64,000 nt of DNA from Caldicellulosiruptoraceae bacterium PP1 (GCA_041320695.1 JBGGOQ010000001.1:496001-560000); one strand, 5' to 3'; counted from the stretch's first letter, positions 53,156-62,393 are shown. A program made the numbers and translations. The notes: generated by a model from the sequence alone, not told the origin.

Positions 53156-54815
53156 TTATTTCCTCCATCTTGATAAAAAATAGCATACATACTAATCCAA
53201 TTGTTAAAAAAGTTAAGATAATTGCACCAGAATCATTTAGTAAAAATGCAAATATTGATAGAACTATATATATATTAATTATTTTATTGTTTATTTTATA
53301 TTTTTGTATAATAAAATAGATTAAAATAAATATTAAAGGTATTAAAATTAAAACTGGATACTTATAGAAATATGAAATATTCATATATAATTTCCGAAAT
53401 ATTGTTTCAAAAAGTATTTTTTCTGATACGAAAACATTATATAAATATGAATTTAATTTTATTATTAATGTGATTATAGCAATACTTGCTAAACTTCCAA
53501 TTAAAACCATAATTTTTTTAGTTTTATAGTTAAATAGAAAATATATAATTAGAGTTAATAATATTGATAGAAACATCCCAAAATTAATAAAATAATATGG
53601 TATTACTGAAATTAATCCAACTATAAATAAAAAAAATAGATATATATTAGTAGCATTCTTTTTATATGATAAGACTATAAATGTTATCGCAATTAAAAAA
53701 AATGAAAATAACTCATTTCCAATACCATAAAATCTATTACCATATGATGGATGGTATCCAAGAAATGATAATAATTGAAGTTTGTTTTGAAAAAATACTG
53801 ATTGAGATATTATAAACAATGCAATAAATATTCCTGATGATAATACACTTATACGAAGATTTACTTTTTCAAATAAAGCTATAAATAATGTAAATTGAAG
53901 CAAATAAATTATTGATAATTTTAATGAATCTGCTTTTGAGCTTAATACCATAAGTGGAGTTAATAATTGATATGTTATTGAATTAATAGAAAACAATAAT
54001 ATAAATTTATTTAATTGGGTCTGATTTACTTTTTTTATTATTAATAATAGTAACATTATAATAGCAAACAAGCCTTGTATGATAATGCTTGGTAAAAAAA
54101 ATATAATTTGATTTTTATTAGTCTTCTTTAAATTTAAATAAAACCTTGTTAAATTATTTAAATTATTTTTAGTTATTTCCTTTACAATTACTGTATTTTC
54201 TCTATTCAAAATTGAAAAGATATTTTTTTTGACTATCAATCCTTGCCGTTTAGTATCCTTCGAATAGTAAGTAAAAAATCCTTTATTTTTTTCAAAACCA
54301 ATTAAATAGCCTAAATTGTAAGCTTCATTATAATTTATAATATAAATTGTGTTGTTATAAGAAATATTAGCTACTAAATTCATTAAAGAATTAAAATCAT
54401 AATTTTTTATAATTAACAATGTGGTTTCATTTTTATTTATATTACTATTTATTTTTGTTGTATAATTGATTTTTTTATATTGGCTTTCTAAATGTTTTAA
54501 AAAGTATAATTTTTCTTCTGCAACAATATTCAATATTTCTGTGTTTAATTTTTTATTATCCATATATAGAATTCCATTTAGAATCTGATCATTTTTTTTA
54601 AGTCCATTATAATTAAAGGAAACAATTGAAAAATTAATACCTTCTTTTTTAAAATTAGAAGGTATATCAGCTATTTTTTCATTATCAATATAGTTAAAAA
54701 TTATAATATCATTCTTATAAAAGTAACTATTATTAGCAAAAGTTACAATGCTACTGTTCAATATTATTATTAATATAATACTTAATAATTTCTTCAAGTA
54801 TTTCATCTCTTTCAA
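53148..54815 (-). CDS. Unknown polytopic membrane protein
   Basis: I do not recognise this 555-residue protein. It begins with a signal-like hydrophobic segment (about 7-27), then an extracellular domain of ~210 residues with strands such as [15 protein letters not shown], and about nine to ten membrane helices from residue ~235 to the end. A conserved-looking [20 protein letters not shown] lies between two helices and would be worth searching. It overlaps ireB by 56-65 bases: starts are TTG 54815 or ATG 54806 behind AAGGAG. It overlaps the next gene by eight. The ~9-helix part recalls polyprenol-linked sugar enzymes, but that is speculation. Confidence 0.7.
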   Translation of the reverse strand: MKEMKYLKKLLSIILIIILNSSIVTFANNSYFYKNDIIIFNYIDNEKIADIPSNFKKEGINFSIVSFNYNGLKKNDQILNGILYMDNKKLNTEILNIVAEEKLYFLKHLESQYKKINYTTKINSNINKNETTLLIIKNYDFNSLMNLVANISYNNTIYIINYNEAYNLGYLIGFEKNKGFFTYYSKDTKRQGLIVKKNIFSILNRENTVIVKEITKNNLNNLTRFYLNLKKTNKNQIIFFLPSIIIQGLFAIIMLLLLIIKKVNQTQLNKFILLFSINSITYQLLTPLMVLSSKADSLKLSIIYLLQFTLFIALFEKVNLRISVLSSGIFIALFIISQSVFFQNKLQLLSFLGYHPSYGNRFYGIGNELFSFFLIAITFIVLSYKKNATNIYLFFLFIVGLISVIPYYFINFGMFLSILLTLIIYFLFNYKTKKIMVLIGSLASIAIITLIIKLNSYLYNVFVSEKILFETIFRKLYMNISYFYKYPVLILIPLIFILIYFIIQKYKINNKIINIYIVLSIFAFLLNDSGAIILTFLTIGLVCMLFFIKMEEING

Positions 54816-55008
54816 TTCTCCTTATAATTGATCGAGCATTTTTATGATTTGTTATATAGGTAGGATCACCAGATATAATGTAGCCAACAAGTTGAGCTAT
54901 AGGATTATATCCCTTTTCCTTTAAAGCACTATAAACTTCCGAAAGAATCTCAACTACTTTTTTTTCTAAATCTTTATCAATTGGAAATTTTTGAGTTTTA
55001 TCATCCAT
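54751..55008 (-). CDS. ireB: IreB family regulatory phosphoprotein (UPF0297)
   Basis: An 85-residue protein: [63 protein letters not shown], the UPF0297/YrzL hallmark. In Enterococcus IreB is a substrate of the serine/threonine kinase IreK and affects cephalosporin resistance. The threonine region is around TYITN. ATG start behind GAGGTGATA. It normally sits between alaS and ruvX; here the next gene is the unknown membrane protein, whose start lies inside its 3' end. Confidence 0.93.
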   Translation of the reverse strand: MDDKTQKFPIDKDLEKKVVEILSEVYSALKEKGYNPIAQLVGYIISGDPTYITNHKNARSIIRRIERDEILEEIIKYYINNNIEQ

Positions 55009-55030
55009 GATATATCACCTCATTAATTTT

Positions 55031-55074
55031 TAAGCCCTCATTCACAATTTTATCACAAGTGAATGAAGGCTTTA
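55031..55074. repeat. Inverted repeat between ireB and the TrmH gene
   Basis: AAGCCCTCATTCAC and GTGAATGAAGGCTT pair (one G-T wobble) around ~14 bases. On the minus strand no T run follows, so it is not a standard terminator for the TrmH gene; on plus a weak T-rich stretch follows but there is no gene. It overlaps the last codon region of the TrmH gene. Confidence 0.55.
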
Positions 55075-55866
55075 AATATTTTTACTTAATTCATATAAAA
55101 CTATTGAAGTTGCAACAGAAGCATTTAAAGATTCTGTATTACCTTTCATTTTGATTGTCAATATTAAATCAGCACTTTTTTCAAAATTTTCATCTATTCC
55201 ATTAGATTCATTACCAATTATTAAAGCAAAACTATCTTTTAGATTAATACTATCTAAAGATAATCCTCCTTGGGGTTTTGTTACAACTATCTTTATATTG
55301 TTACTTTTCAAAAAGTCTATTGCTCTTTCTGAATCAATTGATCTTACAATTGATAAATGAAAAATGGATCCCATCGAAGACCTTATCACTTTTGAATTAT
55401 AAATATCAACACTTCCTTTTGTTGATAGAATATTTGAGAATCCAAAAGCACTACAAGTTCTTAATATTGTACCAAGATTCCCAGGATCCTGTAAATTGTT
55501 TAATATAACTATATTATTTGATTTTTTCAGAAGTTCTATATCAACATCAATATAGTTAATAATAGTAAAAATACCTTGTGAACTTATTGTATCACTAATA
55601 TAATCAGATATATTATCACTAATTAAAATAACTTCAAATTTCTTATCCTTATCAGATAATAATCTATTGTAAATTTCAGAATAATTTTCTACTGCACTTT
55701 CAGAAAACAAAACATGAGATATAAAATCTTTTTTATGCATAAGAGCTTCAAAGAGAAGTTTTTCCCCTTCGGCAATAAAACTTCTCTTTTGGTCTCTATA
55801 TTTTTTAATTTCAAGCTTTTTTATTTCTTTTATAAGAATATTATCTTTACTTTTAATTATCTCCAT
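55072..55866 (-). CDS. TrmH family RNA 2'-O-methyltransferase
   Basis: A 264-residue SpoU/TrmH methyltransferase. An N-terminal L30e-like substrate-binding part (MEIIKSKDNILIKEIKKL to about 90) is followed by the knotted catalytic domain: NLQDPGNLGTILRTCSAFGF, VIRSSMGSIFHL, FALIIGNESNGID and LNASVATSIVLYEL. It probably modifies 23S rRNA, but the exact position is unclear, and RlmB-like or TsnR-like assignment is open. It is 24 bases downstream of rplT and probably part of the infC operon, as in many Firmicutes. Confidence 0.92.
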   Translation of the reverse strand: MEIIKSKDNILIKEIKKLEIKKYRDQKRSFIAEGEKLLFEALMHKKDFISHVLFSESAVENYSEIYNRLLSDKDKKFEVILISDNISDYISDTISSQGIFTIINYIDVDIELLKKSNNIVILNNLQDPGNLGTILRTCSAFGFSNILSTKGSVDIYNSKVIRSSMGSIFHLSIVRSIDSERAIDFLKSNNIKIVVTKPQGGLSLDSINLKDSFALIIGNESNGIDENFEKSADLILTIKMKGNTESLNASVATSIVLYELSKNI

Positions 55867-55889
55867 AAATATCTTCCTAATTTAAATTA

Positions 55890-56237
55890 TTAGGACTTTT
55901 TTGCAATTTCAACTAATTCTGCAAAACCTTTTGGATCATTAACAGCCATATCAGCTAATACTTTTCTATTAAGACTTATTCCAGCCTTTTTTAAGCCATT
56001 CATAAATTTGCTATATGATAAACCATTTTGTCTTGCAGCAGCATTAATTCTTGTAATCCATAATTTTCTGAAATCTCTCTTTTTAAGCCTTCTACCAATA
56101 TAAGCATATCTTAAAGATCTCATAACAGCAATATGTGCTTGTTTAAAGATCTTACTCTTTGCTCCAAAATAGCCTTTCGCTAATTTAAGATATTTTTTAT
56201 GTCTTTTTCTTGATCTAACTCCGTTTTTAATTCTCAT
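55890..56237 (-). CDS. rplT: 50S ribosomal protein L20
   Basis: A 115-residue basic protein that initiates 50S assembly and, in Firmicutes, represses its own operon by binding the infC leader RNA. The N-terminal tail ([22 protein letters not shown]) and the globular part with [19 protein letters not shown] are typical. ATG start behind GAGGAG. It is the third gene of infC-rpmI-rplT. Confidence 0.97.
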   Translation of the reverse strand: MRIKNGVRSRKRHKKYLKLAKGYFGAKSKIFKQAHIAVMRSLRYAYIGRRLKKRDFRKLWITRINAAARQNGLSYSKFMNGLKKAGISLNRKVLADMAVNDPKGFAELVEIAKKS

Positions 56238-56263
56238 TGTGACTCCTCCATTCTAAAATTTGT

Positions 56264-56461
56264 TTACATATATGGTAATAACTTTTTCATAGCGTTTTGA
56301 CTAACACTATTTACAACTGCAGTCTTTTTAAGATTTCTTTTTCTTTTTCGAGTTTTACTACTTAATAAATGGCTTTTACCAGCTTTTTTTCTAAGATATT
56401 TTCCGCTTCCGCTTATTTTTATTCTCTTAGCTGTCCCTCTATGTGTTTTCATTTTTGGCAT
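56264..56461 (-). CDS. rpmI: 50S ribosomal protein L35
   Basis: A 65-residue very basic protein beginning MPKMKTHRGTAKRIK, with HLLSSKTRKRKRNL, the L35 signature. It lies between infC and rplT, 22 and 26 bases away, in the universal order. ATG start with AAGGAGG upstream. Confidence 0.97.
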   Translation of the reverse strand: MPKMKTHRGTAKRIKISGSGKYLRKKAGKSHLLSSKTRKRKRNLKKTAVVNSVSQNAMKKLLPYM

Positions 56462-56483
56462 AATAGCTTCCTCCTTAAGAAAA

Positions 56484-56996
56484 TTATTGTTTTGGTATAA
56501 TTATCATACTCATATTTTTACCTTCGAGCTTGGGTTTCTTTTCAATAGTTCCATGGTTTTCTATAAGTTTAGCAAACTTTTCAAGAAGTTCTTCACCAAG
56601 TTCAGCATGTTGTACTTCTCTACCTCTAAACCTTATTGTAACCTTTACCTTATCTCCGTCTTGAAGAAATTTTATTGCATTCTTAGCTTTAACATTAAAA
56701 TCATGATCTTCAATTGTGGTAGTCAGCCTTATTTCTTTTACATTAATAATTCTTTGATTTTTACGAGCTTCCTTTTCTTTTTTTGATAGCTCAAATTTGT
56801 ATTTGCCATAATCCATAATTTTACATACAGGCGGAACTGCTTGTGGAGCAATCTTAACTAAATCAAGCTTCCTTTCCTCAGCAGCTTTCAGAGCATCTTT
56901 GATATTCATAATACCTAACTGAGCTCCATTTTCATCTATAACCCTTACTTCTTTATCTTTAATCTGTTCATTAATCAATAATTCTTTGTTATTTAT
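56484..56996 (-). CDS. infC: Translation initiation factor IF-3, ATA start
   Basis: A 170-residue factor that binds 30S subunits and checks start codons. The N-terminal domain has LINEQIKDKEVRVIDENG, and the C-terminal part carries KEIRLTTTIEDHDF and KVTIRFRGREVQHAELG. The N-terminus matches the family only if translation starts upstream of TTG 56978: from ATA 56996, a perfect GGAGGTGA site lies six bases ahead, giving INNKELLINEQ. Rare start codons are the rule in infC, where IF-3 represses its own translation by rejecting them. It is the first gene behind the L20-type leader. Confidence 0.93.
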   Translation of the reverse strand: MNNKELLINEQIKDKEVRVIDENGAQLGIMNIKDALKAAEERKLDLVKIAPQAVPPVCKIMDYGKYKFELSKKEKEARKNQRIINVKEIRLTTTIEDHDFNVKAKNAIKFLQDGDKVKVTIRFRGREVQHAELGEELLEKFAKLIENHGTIEKKPKLEGKNMSMIIIPKQ

Positions 56997-57035
56997 ATCT
57001 ATTCACCTCCAAATAATAAAATAATTAATAAATAT

Positions 57036-57163
57036 AAAAAAAGTGGATAGAAGCATAGTCTACCCACTTCGGTTCTTAATAATAAATCCGAAATATTAAC
57101 CCATCAAGATATGCTTGATAAGGTGAGAAGCGATAGACTTCTACTTCATTTATAAATATTAAC
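57036..57163 (-). promoter_or_regulatory. L20-type leader of infC-rpmI-rplT
   Basis: The untranslated leader folds into AGAAG/CTTCT (minus strand, near 57143-57126), ATCAAG/CTTGAT (57119-57102), TTTCGG/CCGAAG, and an intrinsic terminator AGTGGGTAGA/TCTATCCACT (57069-57041) followed by seven T. The CTTCTCACCTTATCAAG core resembles known Firmicutes L20 leaders. L20 binding to such RNA favours termination. The assignment rests on position, core and terminator; a covariance search would settle it. Confidence 0.78.
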
Positions 57164-57169
57164 ATTGAT

Positions 57170-57199
57170 AGGATAGCACAATATAATTAGTTTTGTCAA
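57170..57199 (-). promoter_or_regulatory. Promoter of infC-rpmI-rplT
   Basis: On the minus strand a perfect TTGACA (57199-57194) and TATCCT (57175-57170) are 18 bases apart. The predicted start near 57163 gives a leader of about 165 bases with the L20-type structures. Confidence 0.7.
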
Positions 57200-57204
57200 G
57201 TTTT

Positions 57205-57570
57205 TTATTGTCCTTCTATCCATGCATTAATAATATGATTTATCTTATAATCTTTATTTTCAAAATATATCTCTATAATATCAAATCTGCACATTTTATC
57301 TGTTAATTTGTTTTTAACTAAATACCATTTTGCTATATTAATTATTTTTTGTCGTTTATAATAATTTACTGATTCTGCCGGTAATCCATATTTTAGGTTT
57401 TTTCTTGTTTTTACTTCAATAAAAATATATGTATTATCCTTTTCACATATTATATCTATTTCGCCAATAGGACATCTAAAATTTCGGTCTATGATTTTGT
57501 AATTTTTTTTTAATAAGTAATTGCAAGCAATTGTTTCTCCATTATAACCAATTTTTCTTTTATTATACAA
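57205..57570 (-). CDS. yraN: YraN family endonuclease-like protein (UPF0102)
   Basis: A 121-residue protein of the UPF0102 family with a restriction-endonuclease-like fold. Motifs: GYNGETIACNYLLKKNY, PIGEIDIICEKDNTYIFIEVKTRK, where GEIDII and FIEVKTR give the D-ExK active-site pattern. Its in vivo role is not clear. Start TTG 57570 behind GAGGTG. It closes the rnhB-ylqG-ylqH-yraN run. Confidence 0.93.
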   Translation of the reverse strand: MYNKRKIGYNGETIACNYLLKKNYKIIDRNFRCPIGEIDIICEKDNTYIFIEVKTRKNLKYGLPAESVNYYKRQKIINIAKWYLVKNKLTDKMCRFDIIEIYFENKDYKINHIINAWIEGQ

Positions 57571-57585
57571 AATATTGCACCTCTA

Positions 57586-57846
57586 CTAATTCTTTTTGTT
57601 ATCAAGATAACCAATATAGATTAATATCTGAGCAACAGTTTCAAACAAGTCTTCTGGTATAAACTGATTAATGTCTAATTTGTATAACTGTTCAGTCAAC
57701 TGTGGATCTTGATATGTTTTTATGTTATATTTCTTAGATTCTTCAATTATTCTATTGGCTGTATATCCTTGGCCTTTTGCAATTACCTTAGGTGCATATT
57801 CTCCACTTTTATATCTAAGTGCAACTGCTTTAAATTTCTTATTCAT
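57586..57846 (-). CDS. ylqH: FlhB C-terminal-like protein (YlqH)
   Basis: An 86-residue protein that resembles only the C-terminal cytoplasmic domain of FlhB/EscU type III export switch proteins: KAVALRYKSGEYAPKVIAKG, then NIKTYQDPQLTEQLYKLDINQFIPEDLFETVAQIL. The autocleavage motif NPTH of true FlhB is absent. It stands in the ylqH position of the Bacillus ylq cluster. Its function is unknown. ATG start 5 bases after the ylqG-like stop. Confidence 0.9.
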   Translation of the reverse strand: MNKKFKAVALRYKSGEYAPKVIAKGQGYTANRIIEESKKYNIKTYQDPQLTEQLYKLDINQFIPEDLFETVAQILIYIGYLDNKKN

Positions 57847-57850
57847 GCTT

Positions 57851-59161
57851 TTATACCTTTAAATCTATTTTTGATATTTCATTATTATCAATCATCATTC
57901 CAATAACAAGATTAGAAATACAATTCTTTGAGATTCTATATTCAATTCTAATTTCTTTGTTATTTGATCTTAACATTTCTAACAATATATTTTTATTATA
58001 ATTAAAATAATTGTAAATTTCGAAGTTTTCTAATAAAAATAATACATTATAATGTCTATTATTCATCTTTTTAACATAAAAGGATACTTTCCCAAGATTA
58101 TCGGTATTAACCATTACAGCTATTGACTCAATTTTAGCATAATCCCTTTTTTTATTGTTTTCTTTAATTACTAAATTAATATTGCCATTGTACCTCTCAA
58201 CTATATTCTGATTATTAAGAATATAATAATTGTAGTTATCTTTTGTAATTATAAATCCTTTTTCAATATTATTTTCTAAGACATCGTTCCTTTCATCTTT
58301 TATAAATAATGTTTTTATTTTCTCATCTTTTATTTTATACAATAAAAAAACATCACTTAGGCTTTTAATTTCACTATTATTTTTCAATCTACTCAACAAA
58401 TGTAGCAAAGATTTATTTTCATCATTCTCAAAGTCTATATTTTTTATATATTTTAAAAACTTATTCTTTTCGTTAATAAATTCTTCTTTTATTATTGGTT
58501 TTTTGTCAATTACTAATCCATAAGCAGTATACATATCAATATTATTTTTTATTTCCACATTAACATTTTTAAATAAATTTATTATTTTCTGTTGGCTATC
58601 ATTACTATTAAAAATGATACTAACAATTTCATTATCAAATTTTAATAAAGCTGGTCCTTGATAGTCAAAAGGTAGATTATATTTTATTTGTTCTACAAGA
58701 TTATTATCAAAAAACATAGATATTGTATTATTATTATTTTTTATAAATACTTCTATTAAATCATGACTATCAATTGTTTCAAAAATATCATTATTGAAAT
58801 ATATTTTGGGAATATCTATCTTTGTTAAATTATTATTAATTATCTTAATATCGCCTTTGTTTACCTTACTATTTATTGAAAGTTCTTGTCTTAATACCTT
58901 ATAAATATATTTCCCATCCCTTATATCAACTAATTTCAACAAAATATCTTGCCCTTCTTCAAAATTCAAATCAGAAGTATTTAGTGCTGTTATTACTTGT
59001 CCATTAGTTGATATTGTTAATTGATCTTTATTTATAGTTAGTATTTTACCATTAATTAAACTAGTTTTATTTTCAAAAGTATTGTCAATTATATTAAATA
59101 ATATTTTACTTATATTATTAAAAATTATTTCATTAGAATTTATATTATCCAAATAGCTCAC
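57851..59161 (-). CDS. Uncharacterised YlqG-like protein
   Basis: A 436-residue protein in the ylqG position between rnhB and ylqH. No catalytic motif or membrane segment is visible. It has a beta-rich N-terminal third (ILTINKDQLTISTNGQVITALNT) with an EEGQDILLKLVDIRDGKYIYKV segment that may be a barrel, and a C-terminal part with alternating strands and helices; the sequence is rich in Asn, Ile and Lys. YlqG-like proteins tend to be poorly conserved and have no known role; they may share a flagellar hook-length-like ancestry, which I cannot show. Starts: GTG 59161 overlapping rnhB, or TTG 59152 behind GGGTGA. Confidence 0.65.
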   Translation of the reverse strand: MSYLDNINSNEIIFNNISKILFNIIDNTFENKTSLINGKILTINKDQLTISTNGQVITALNTSDLNFEEGQDILLKLVDIRDGKYIYKVLRQELSINSKVNKGDIKIINNNLTKIDIPKIYFNNDIFETIDSHDLIEVFIKNNNNTISMFFDNNLVEQIKYNLPFDYQGPALLKFDNEIVSIIFNSNDSQQKIINLFKNVNVEIKNNIDMYTAYGLVIDKKPIIKEEFINEKNKFLKYIKNIDFENDENKSLLHLLSRLKNNSEIKSLSDVFLLYKIKDEKIKTLFIKDERNDVLENNIEKGFIITKDNYNYYILNNQNIVERYNGNINLVIKENNKKRDYAKIESIAVMVNTDNLGKVSFYVKKMNNRHYNVLFLLENFEIYNYFNYNKNILLEMLRSNNKEIRIEYRISKNCISNLVIGMMIDNNEISKIDLKV

Positions 59162-59772
59162 CCTAATATTTTTTTAAGGAATGATTTTCTATGAATAGGA
59201 CATGGTCCATATTTTTTAATAAGATCTATATGAAGCTTTGTCCCATAACCCTTGTGTTTTTCAAACATATACTCAGGATACAGCTTTGCCATTTTTTCCA
59301 TATAATTATCACGTGCCACCTTGGCTAAGACAGAAGCACATGCAATACTATAAGATTTCATATCGCCTTTAACAATTGCACGTTGATTAATTCCTAAATT
59401 AGTAATGTCGTTTCCATCTATAATTATTATATCGGGTTCTATTTTAAGAGTTTTTATAGCATTTGACATGGCTTGTAATGTTGCATTTCTAATATTTATT
59501 TGGTCTATCACGTTATTATCAACACTTATTATTGAATACGCTAATGCATTATTTATAATTTTATTATAAAGCTTAACTCTTTTTTCTTTTGTTAGTTTTT
59601 TTGAATCTCTGATACCTTCAATTATATTGTCCTTATCCATAATAACTGCTGCAGCAAAAACTGGTCCTGCAAGCGGCCCTCTCCCTGCCTCATCAACACC
59701 ACAAATCAATTTATATCCTTCCTTGTTAAGTTCATTTTCAATTGAAAAATATTCTTCAATGCTATATTTCAT
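59158..59772 (-). CDS. rnhB: Ribonuclease HII
   Basis: A 204-residue RNase HII that nicks RNA-DNA hybrids at ribonucleotides. Motifs: CGVDEAGRGPLAGPVFAAAV with the first Asp and Glu, DSKKLTKEKR, IIDGND, and SVLAKVARDNYM, ending HRKSF. An N-terminal ~20-residue extension precedes the core. ATG start within the end of rbgA, an 11-base overlap. It overlaps the next gene by four bases. Confidence 0.96.
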   Translation of the reverse strand: MKYSIEEYFSIENELNKEGYKLICGVDEAGRGPLAGPVFAAAVIMDKDNIIEGIRDSKKLTKEKRVKLYNKIINNALAYSIISVDNNVIDQINIRNATLQAMSNAIKTLKIEPDIIIIDGNDITNLGINQRAIVKGDMKSYSIACASVLAKVARDNYMEKMAKLYPEYMFEKHKGYGTKLHIDLIKKYGPCPIHRKSFLKKILG

Positions 59773-60601
59773 CTAATGTGATCCTCCCAATTCTACCCTT
59801 CCTAAAATCATCTAATAACAATAAAGCAGCTTTTTGAGTATCAATCTCTCCTCCTTTAATTATACATCCTCTTTTCCTGCCAATTTCAAGCAATAGCTGT
59901 TGCCCTTCAATAAGGCTAAAATCAGTTTTGTATTTTTGGTTAAATATTTTACTGTAATTATTTTTTAATAAAGTTGCTAAATAAATAGCTATTTCTTCTG
60001 GGTTATAAAGTTCATCTTTAATACTTCCAATGGCACACATTTTATATGCTGTATCTATATCATCTAACTTTGGATATAATATGCCAGGAGTGTCTAATAA
60101 TTCGAAGTAATCATTTACTTTTATCCATTGTTTTGACCTAGTAACGCCTGGTTTATCACCTATTTTAGCTTTTGAAGCATTAGAGATTTTATTTATCAAT
60201 GTAGATTTCCCTACATTCGGTATCCCAATTACTGCAAATCTAACTATCTTTCTTCTTCCCTTATTTAAATAGCTTTCTATCTTTTCATTTACTAATTGGA
60301 AAGATGTTTCAAGTATCTTTTTTATATTTTTCCCAGACAAACTATCTATTTCAATAGCTTTATAATTATTTATATTTAAAAAATTAATCCATTCCTTTGT
60401 TTTATTGCTGTCTGCTAAATCAGATTTATTAAGTAAATATAAAGATGGCTTATCATGAAAAATCTCTTCAAGTTCTATATTTCTTGTACTTTTTGGTGCT
60501 CTTGCATCAAGCATAACTAAAAATAGATCAACAAGTTTATTAAGTTGACTTATTTCCTTTTTTGCTTTTGCCATATGTCCAGGATACCAATTTATATTCA
60601 A
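59762..60601 (-). CDS. rbgA: Ribosome biogenesis GTPase RbgA (YlqF)
   Basis: A 279-residue circularly permuted GTPase needed late in 50S assembly. The motif order is G4-G5-G1-G2-G3: LLNKSDLAD, then PNVGKSTLIN (G1) and DTPGIL (G3), with YPGHMAKAKKEI at the N-terminus and a helical C-terminal RNA-binding part. It works with the L16/L27 region in Bacillus. It is behind rplS and its terminator; TTG 60601 lies seven bases behind AAGGAGG. Confidence 0.96.
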   Translation of the reverse strand: MNINWYPGHMAKAKKEISQLNKLVDLFLVMLDARAPKSTRNIELEEIFHDKPSLYLLNKSDLADSNKTKEWINFLNINNYKAIEIDSLSGKNIKKILETSFQLVNEKIESYLNKGRRKIVRFAVIGIPNVGKSTLINKISNASKAKIGDKPGVTRSKQWIKVNDYFELLDTPGILYPKLDDIDTAYKMCAIGSIKDELYNPEEIAIYLATLLKNNYSKIFNQKYKTDFSLIEGQQLLLEIGRKRGCIIKGGEIDTQKAALLLLDDFRKGRIGRITLDEI

Positions 60602-60615
60602 ATTTCTATTACCTC

Positions 60616-60657
60616 CTTAAAAATAAAGAGACTAAGCTTATAAGCATTAGTCTCTTT
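60616..60657 (-). terminator. Terminator behind rplS
   Basis: On the minus strand AAAGAGACTAA pairs with TTAGTCTCTTT around an 11-base loop and is followed by ATTTTT. It directly follows the rplS stop and precedes rbgA by ~15 bases, so it may act as an incomplete terminator lowering rbgA expression. Confidence 0.8.
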
Positions 60658-60660
60658 AGG

Positions 60661-61023
60661 TTAGCCTTTTTGATTTGTGTCAACCAACTCTTTAATCTTT
60701 GCAGCTTTACCAATCTTTGTTCTGATGTAATATAGTTTTGCACGTCTAACTTTACCACGACGAACAACTTCGATTTTTTCAAGTCTTGGAGAGTGGATTG
60801 GGAATACCCTTTCAACACCAACACCGTAAGAAATTCTTCTTACAGTAAATGTTTCGTTAATCCCTGTTCCTCTTCTTTTGATAACTAATCCTTCGTATGC
60901 TTGAACTCTTTCTCTGTTTCCTTCAATAACTTTGAAATAAACTTTAACAGTATCACCAGGTCTAAACTCTGGTATGTCTTTTTTAAGCATTTCGCTTTCA
61001 ATTTCTCTAATGATGTTATTCAT
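60661..61023 (-). CDS. rplS: 50S ribosomal protein L19
   Basis: A 120-residue protein at the subunit interface. It has [67 protein letters not shown], the standard L19 body. I use ATG 61023 (MNNIIREIE), five bases after GGAGGGG; the ATG at 61041 belongs to that site. It is 85 bases downstream of trmD, with a structured leader between. Confidence 0.97.
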   Translation of the reverse strand: MNNIIREIESEMLKKDIPEFRPGDTVKVYFKVIEGNRERVQAYEGLVIKRRGTGINETFTVRRISYGVGVERVFPIHSPRLEKIEVVRRGKVRRAKLYYIRTKIGKAAKIKELVDTNQKG

Positions 61024-61035
61024 TCTTTCCCCTCC

Positions 61036-61104
61036 TTCCATTATAGTTGTTCATATAGCTTAAAAAAAGCTATAGCGGAGCAACCGTATTCCCAGCAAAC
61101 ATGA
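61036..61104 (-). promoter_or_regulatory. Probable L19 leader RNA
   Basis: The trmD-rplS gap holds a short conserved-looking stretch (TTTGCTGGGAATACGG, then TTGCTCCGC) and a hairpin TATAGCTT/AAGCTATA with a five-base loop, just before the rplS ribosome binding site. This is the usual place and look of the Firmicutes L19 leader through which L19 controls its own synthesis. Recognised from memory of the family, so moderately sure. Confidence 0.6.
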
Positions 61105-61107
61105 GTA

Positions 61108-61848
61108 TTATATCATAAACTTTTCTTGTTCACAATATTTTATAAGAAGTTTCATATCTGAATCACTAAGTTTGGATTTTTTTATTATATCAGGTCTTTT
61201 TTTAATTGTACGTTTTAATCTCTGAATACGACGCCACTTTTCAATTTCTTTATGGTTCCCATTTAAAAGAACAGAAGGAACATTTAAACCCATGAATTCT
61301 TCTGGTCTTGTATATTGTGGATATTCAAGTAACCAATTTTCTAATGATTCATCTCGATGTGATTCTTTTTCAATAACACCATCAACAAGTCTTGAGATTG
61401 CATCAATTAATATTAATGCAGCATACTCACCACCTGTTAAAACATAATCACCAATAGATATCTCATCAGTAACAATCAAATCAATTATTCTTTCATCTAT
61501 GCCTTCATAATGTCCACATATAATAACTAATTCTTCTTCACGTGAAAGCTCTTTTGCAAGTTCTTGGTTAAAAAGCTTCCCTTGAGGGGTTAAGTATATA
61601 ACTCTTTTTGTTTTCTCACTTTTAATATTTTGGAATGCATCATATAAAGGTTGTGGACTCATAACCATACCAAATCCACCACCATAAGGATAATCATCAA
61701 CTTTTTTATGTTTATTTTTTGTATAATCCCTAATGTTATATGCTTCAATTGTAATTATTTTCTTTTCTTTTGCTCGTTTTAATATGCTAAAATCAGTTCC
61801 GTTTAGAATTATCTCTGGAAATAAGGTTAATATTTTAAAATTCATCAA
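61108..61848 (-). CDS. trmD: tRNA (guanine37-N1)-methyltransferase TrmD
   Basis: A 246-residue knotted SPOUT methyltransferase that makes m1G37 and prevents frameshifting. Motifs: [59 protein letters not shown] and [13 protein letters not shown], then [16 protein letters not shown]. Two tandem ATGs start it (61848 and 61845). It overlaps rimM by 14 bases. Confidence 0.97.
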   Translation of the reverse strand: MMNFKILTLFPEIILNGTDFSILKRAKEKKIITIEAYNIRDYTKNKHKKVDDYPYGGGFGMVMSPQPLYDAFQNIKSEKTKRVIYLTPQGKLFNQELAKELSREEELVIICGHYEGIDERIIDLIVTDEISIGDYVLTGGEYAALILIDAISRLVDGVIEKESHRDESLENWLLEYPQYTRPEEFMGLNVPSVLLNGNHKEIEKWRRIQRLKRTIKKRPDIIKKSKLSDSDMKLLIKYCEQEKFMI

Positions 61849-62344
61849 TTAATCCCTCTATTAGTTTTATTTTCATATACCCCTCTTCAATATTTACTTC
61901 AGAAACTATATTTTTTAGTGCGGGAATCAAAATTTCCTTTTTTTCTCCATTTATAACATAAACATCGTTACTTCCAGTTTGGATAACATCTGTAATGTTA
62001 CCCAAATATCTACCATTTAGCTCATATACTTTTAATCCTATAATTTCACAAATAAAGAATGTATTCTCAGGTAACTTTTTAGCTTTTTCTCTTTCTACTA
62101 CTAAATATCTATTTTTCAATTTTTGTGCATCATCAATTGTATTAATTTCATTAAACTTTACAATAACAATATTTCCTTGTTGTCTAAAACTTTGAATTGA
62201 AAGTTTTGTACTTAAATCATCTTCTAATAAAACATAATCTATTTGACCAAATCTATCAATTTCATCTGTTAAAGGAATAATTTTAACCTCACCTTTTAAC
62301 CCAAAAGTATTTACAATCTTTCCAACCTGTAAATATTTATACAA
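61835..62344 (-). CDS. rimM: 16S rRNA processing protein RimM
   Basis: A 169-residue two-domain 30S assembly factor that binds S19. The N-terminal domain is [23 protein letters not shown], and the PRC-barrel C-terminal domain has [29 protein letters not shown]...[11 protein letters not shown]. Start TTG 62344 behind AAAGGAGG. It follows a terminator hairpin and overlaps trmD. Confidence 0.96.
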   Translation of the reverse strand: MYKYLQVGKIVNTFGLKGEVKIIPLTDEIDRFGQIDYVLLEDDLSTKLSIQSFRQQGNIVIVKFNEINTIDDAQKLKNRYLVVEREKAKKLPENTFFICEIIGLKVYELNGRYLGNITDVIQTGSNDVYVINGEKKEILIPALKNIVSEVNIEEGYMKIKLIEGLIDEF

Positions 62345-62360
62345 AGTAATTTCCTCCTTT

Positions 62361-62393
62361 ACAAAAAAGAGTTAGGAAAACCTAACTCTTTTA
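62361..62393 (-). terminator. Terminator or attenuator between khpA and rimM
   Basis: On the minus strand AAAAGAGTTAGG pairs perfectly with CCTAACTCTTTT around TTTT, followed by TT. The hairpin overlaps the khpA stop codon and stands just before the rimM ribosome binding site. It could lower expression of trmD-rimM compared with rpsP. Confidence 0.85.

Noticed and set aside
55031-55074. Inverted repeat as a terminator for the TrmH gene
   Set aside because: No T run follows on the minus strand; recorded only as an inverted repeat.
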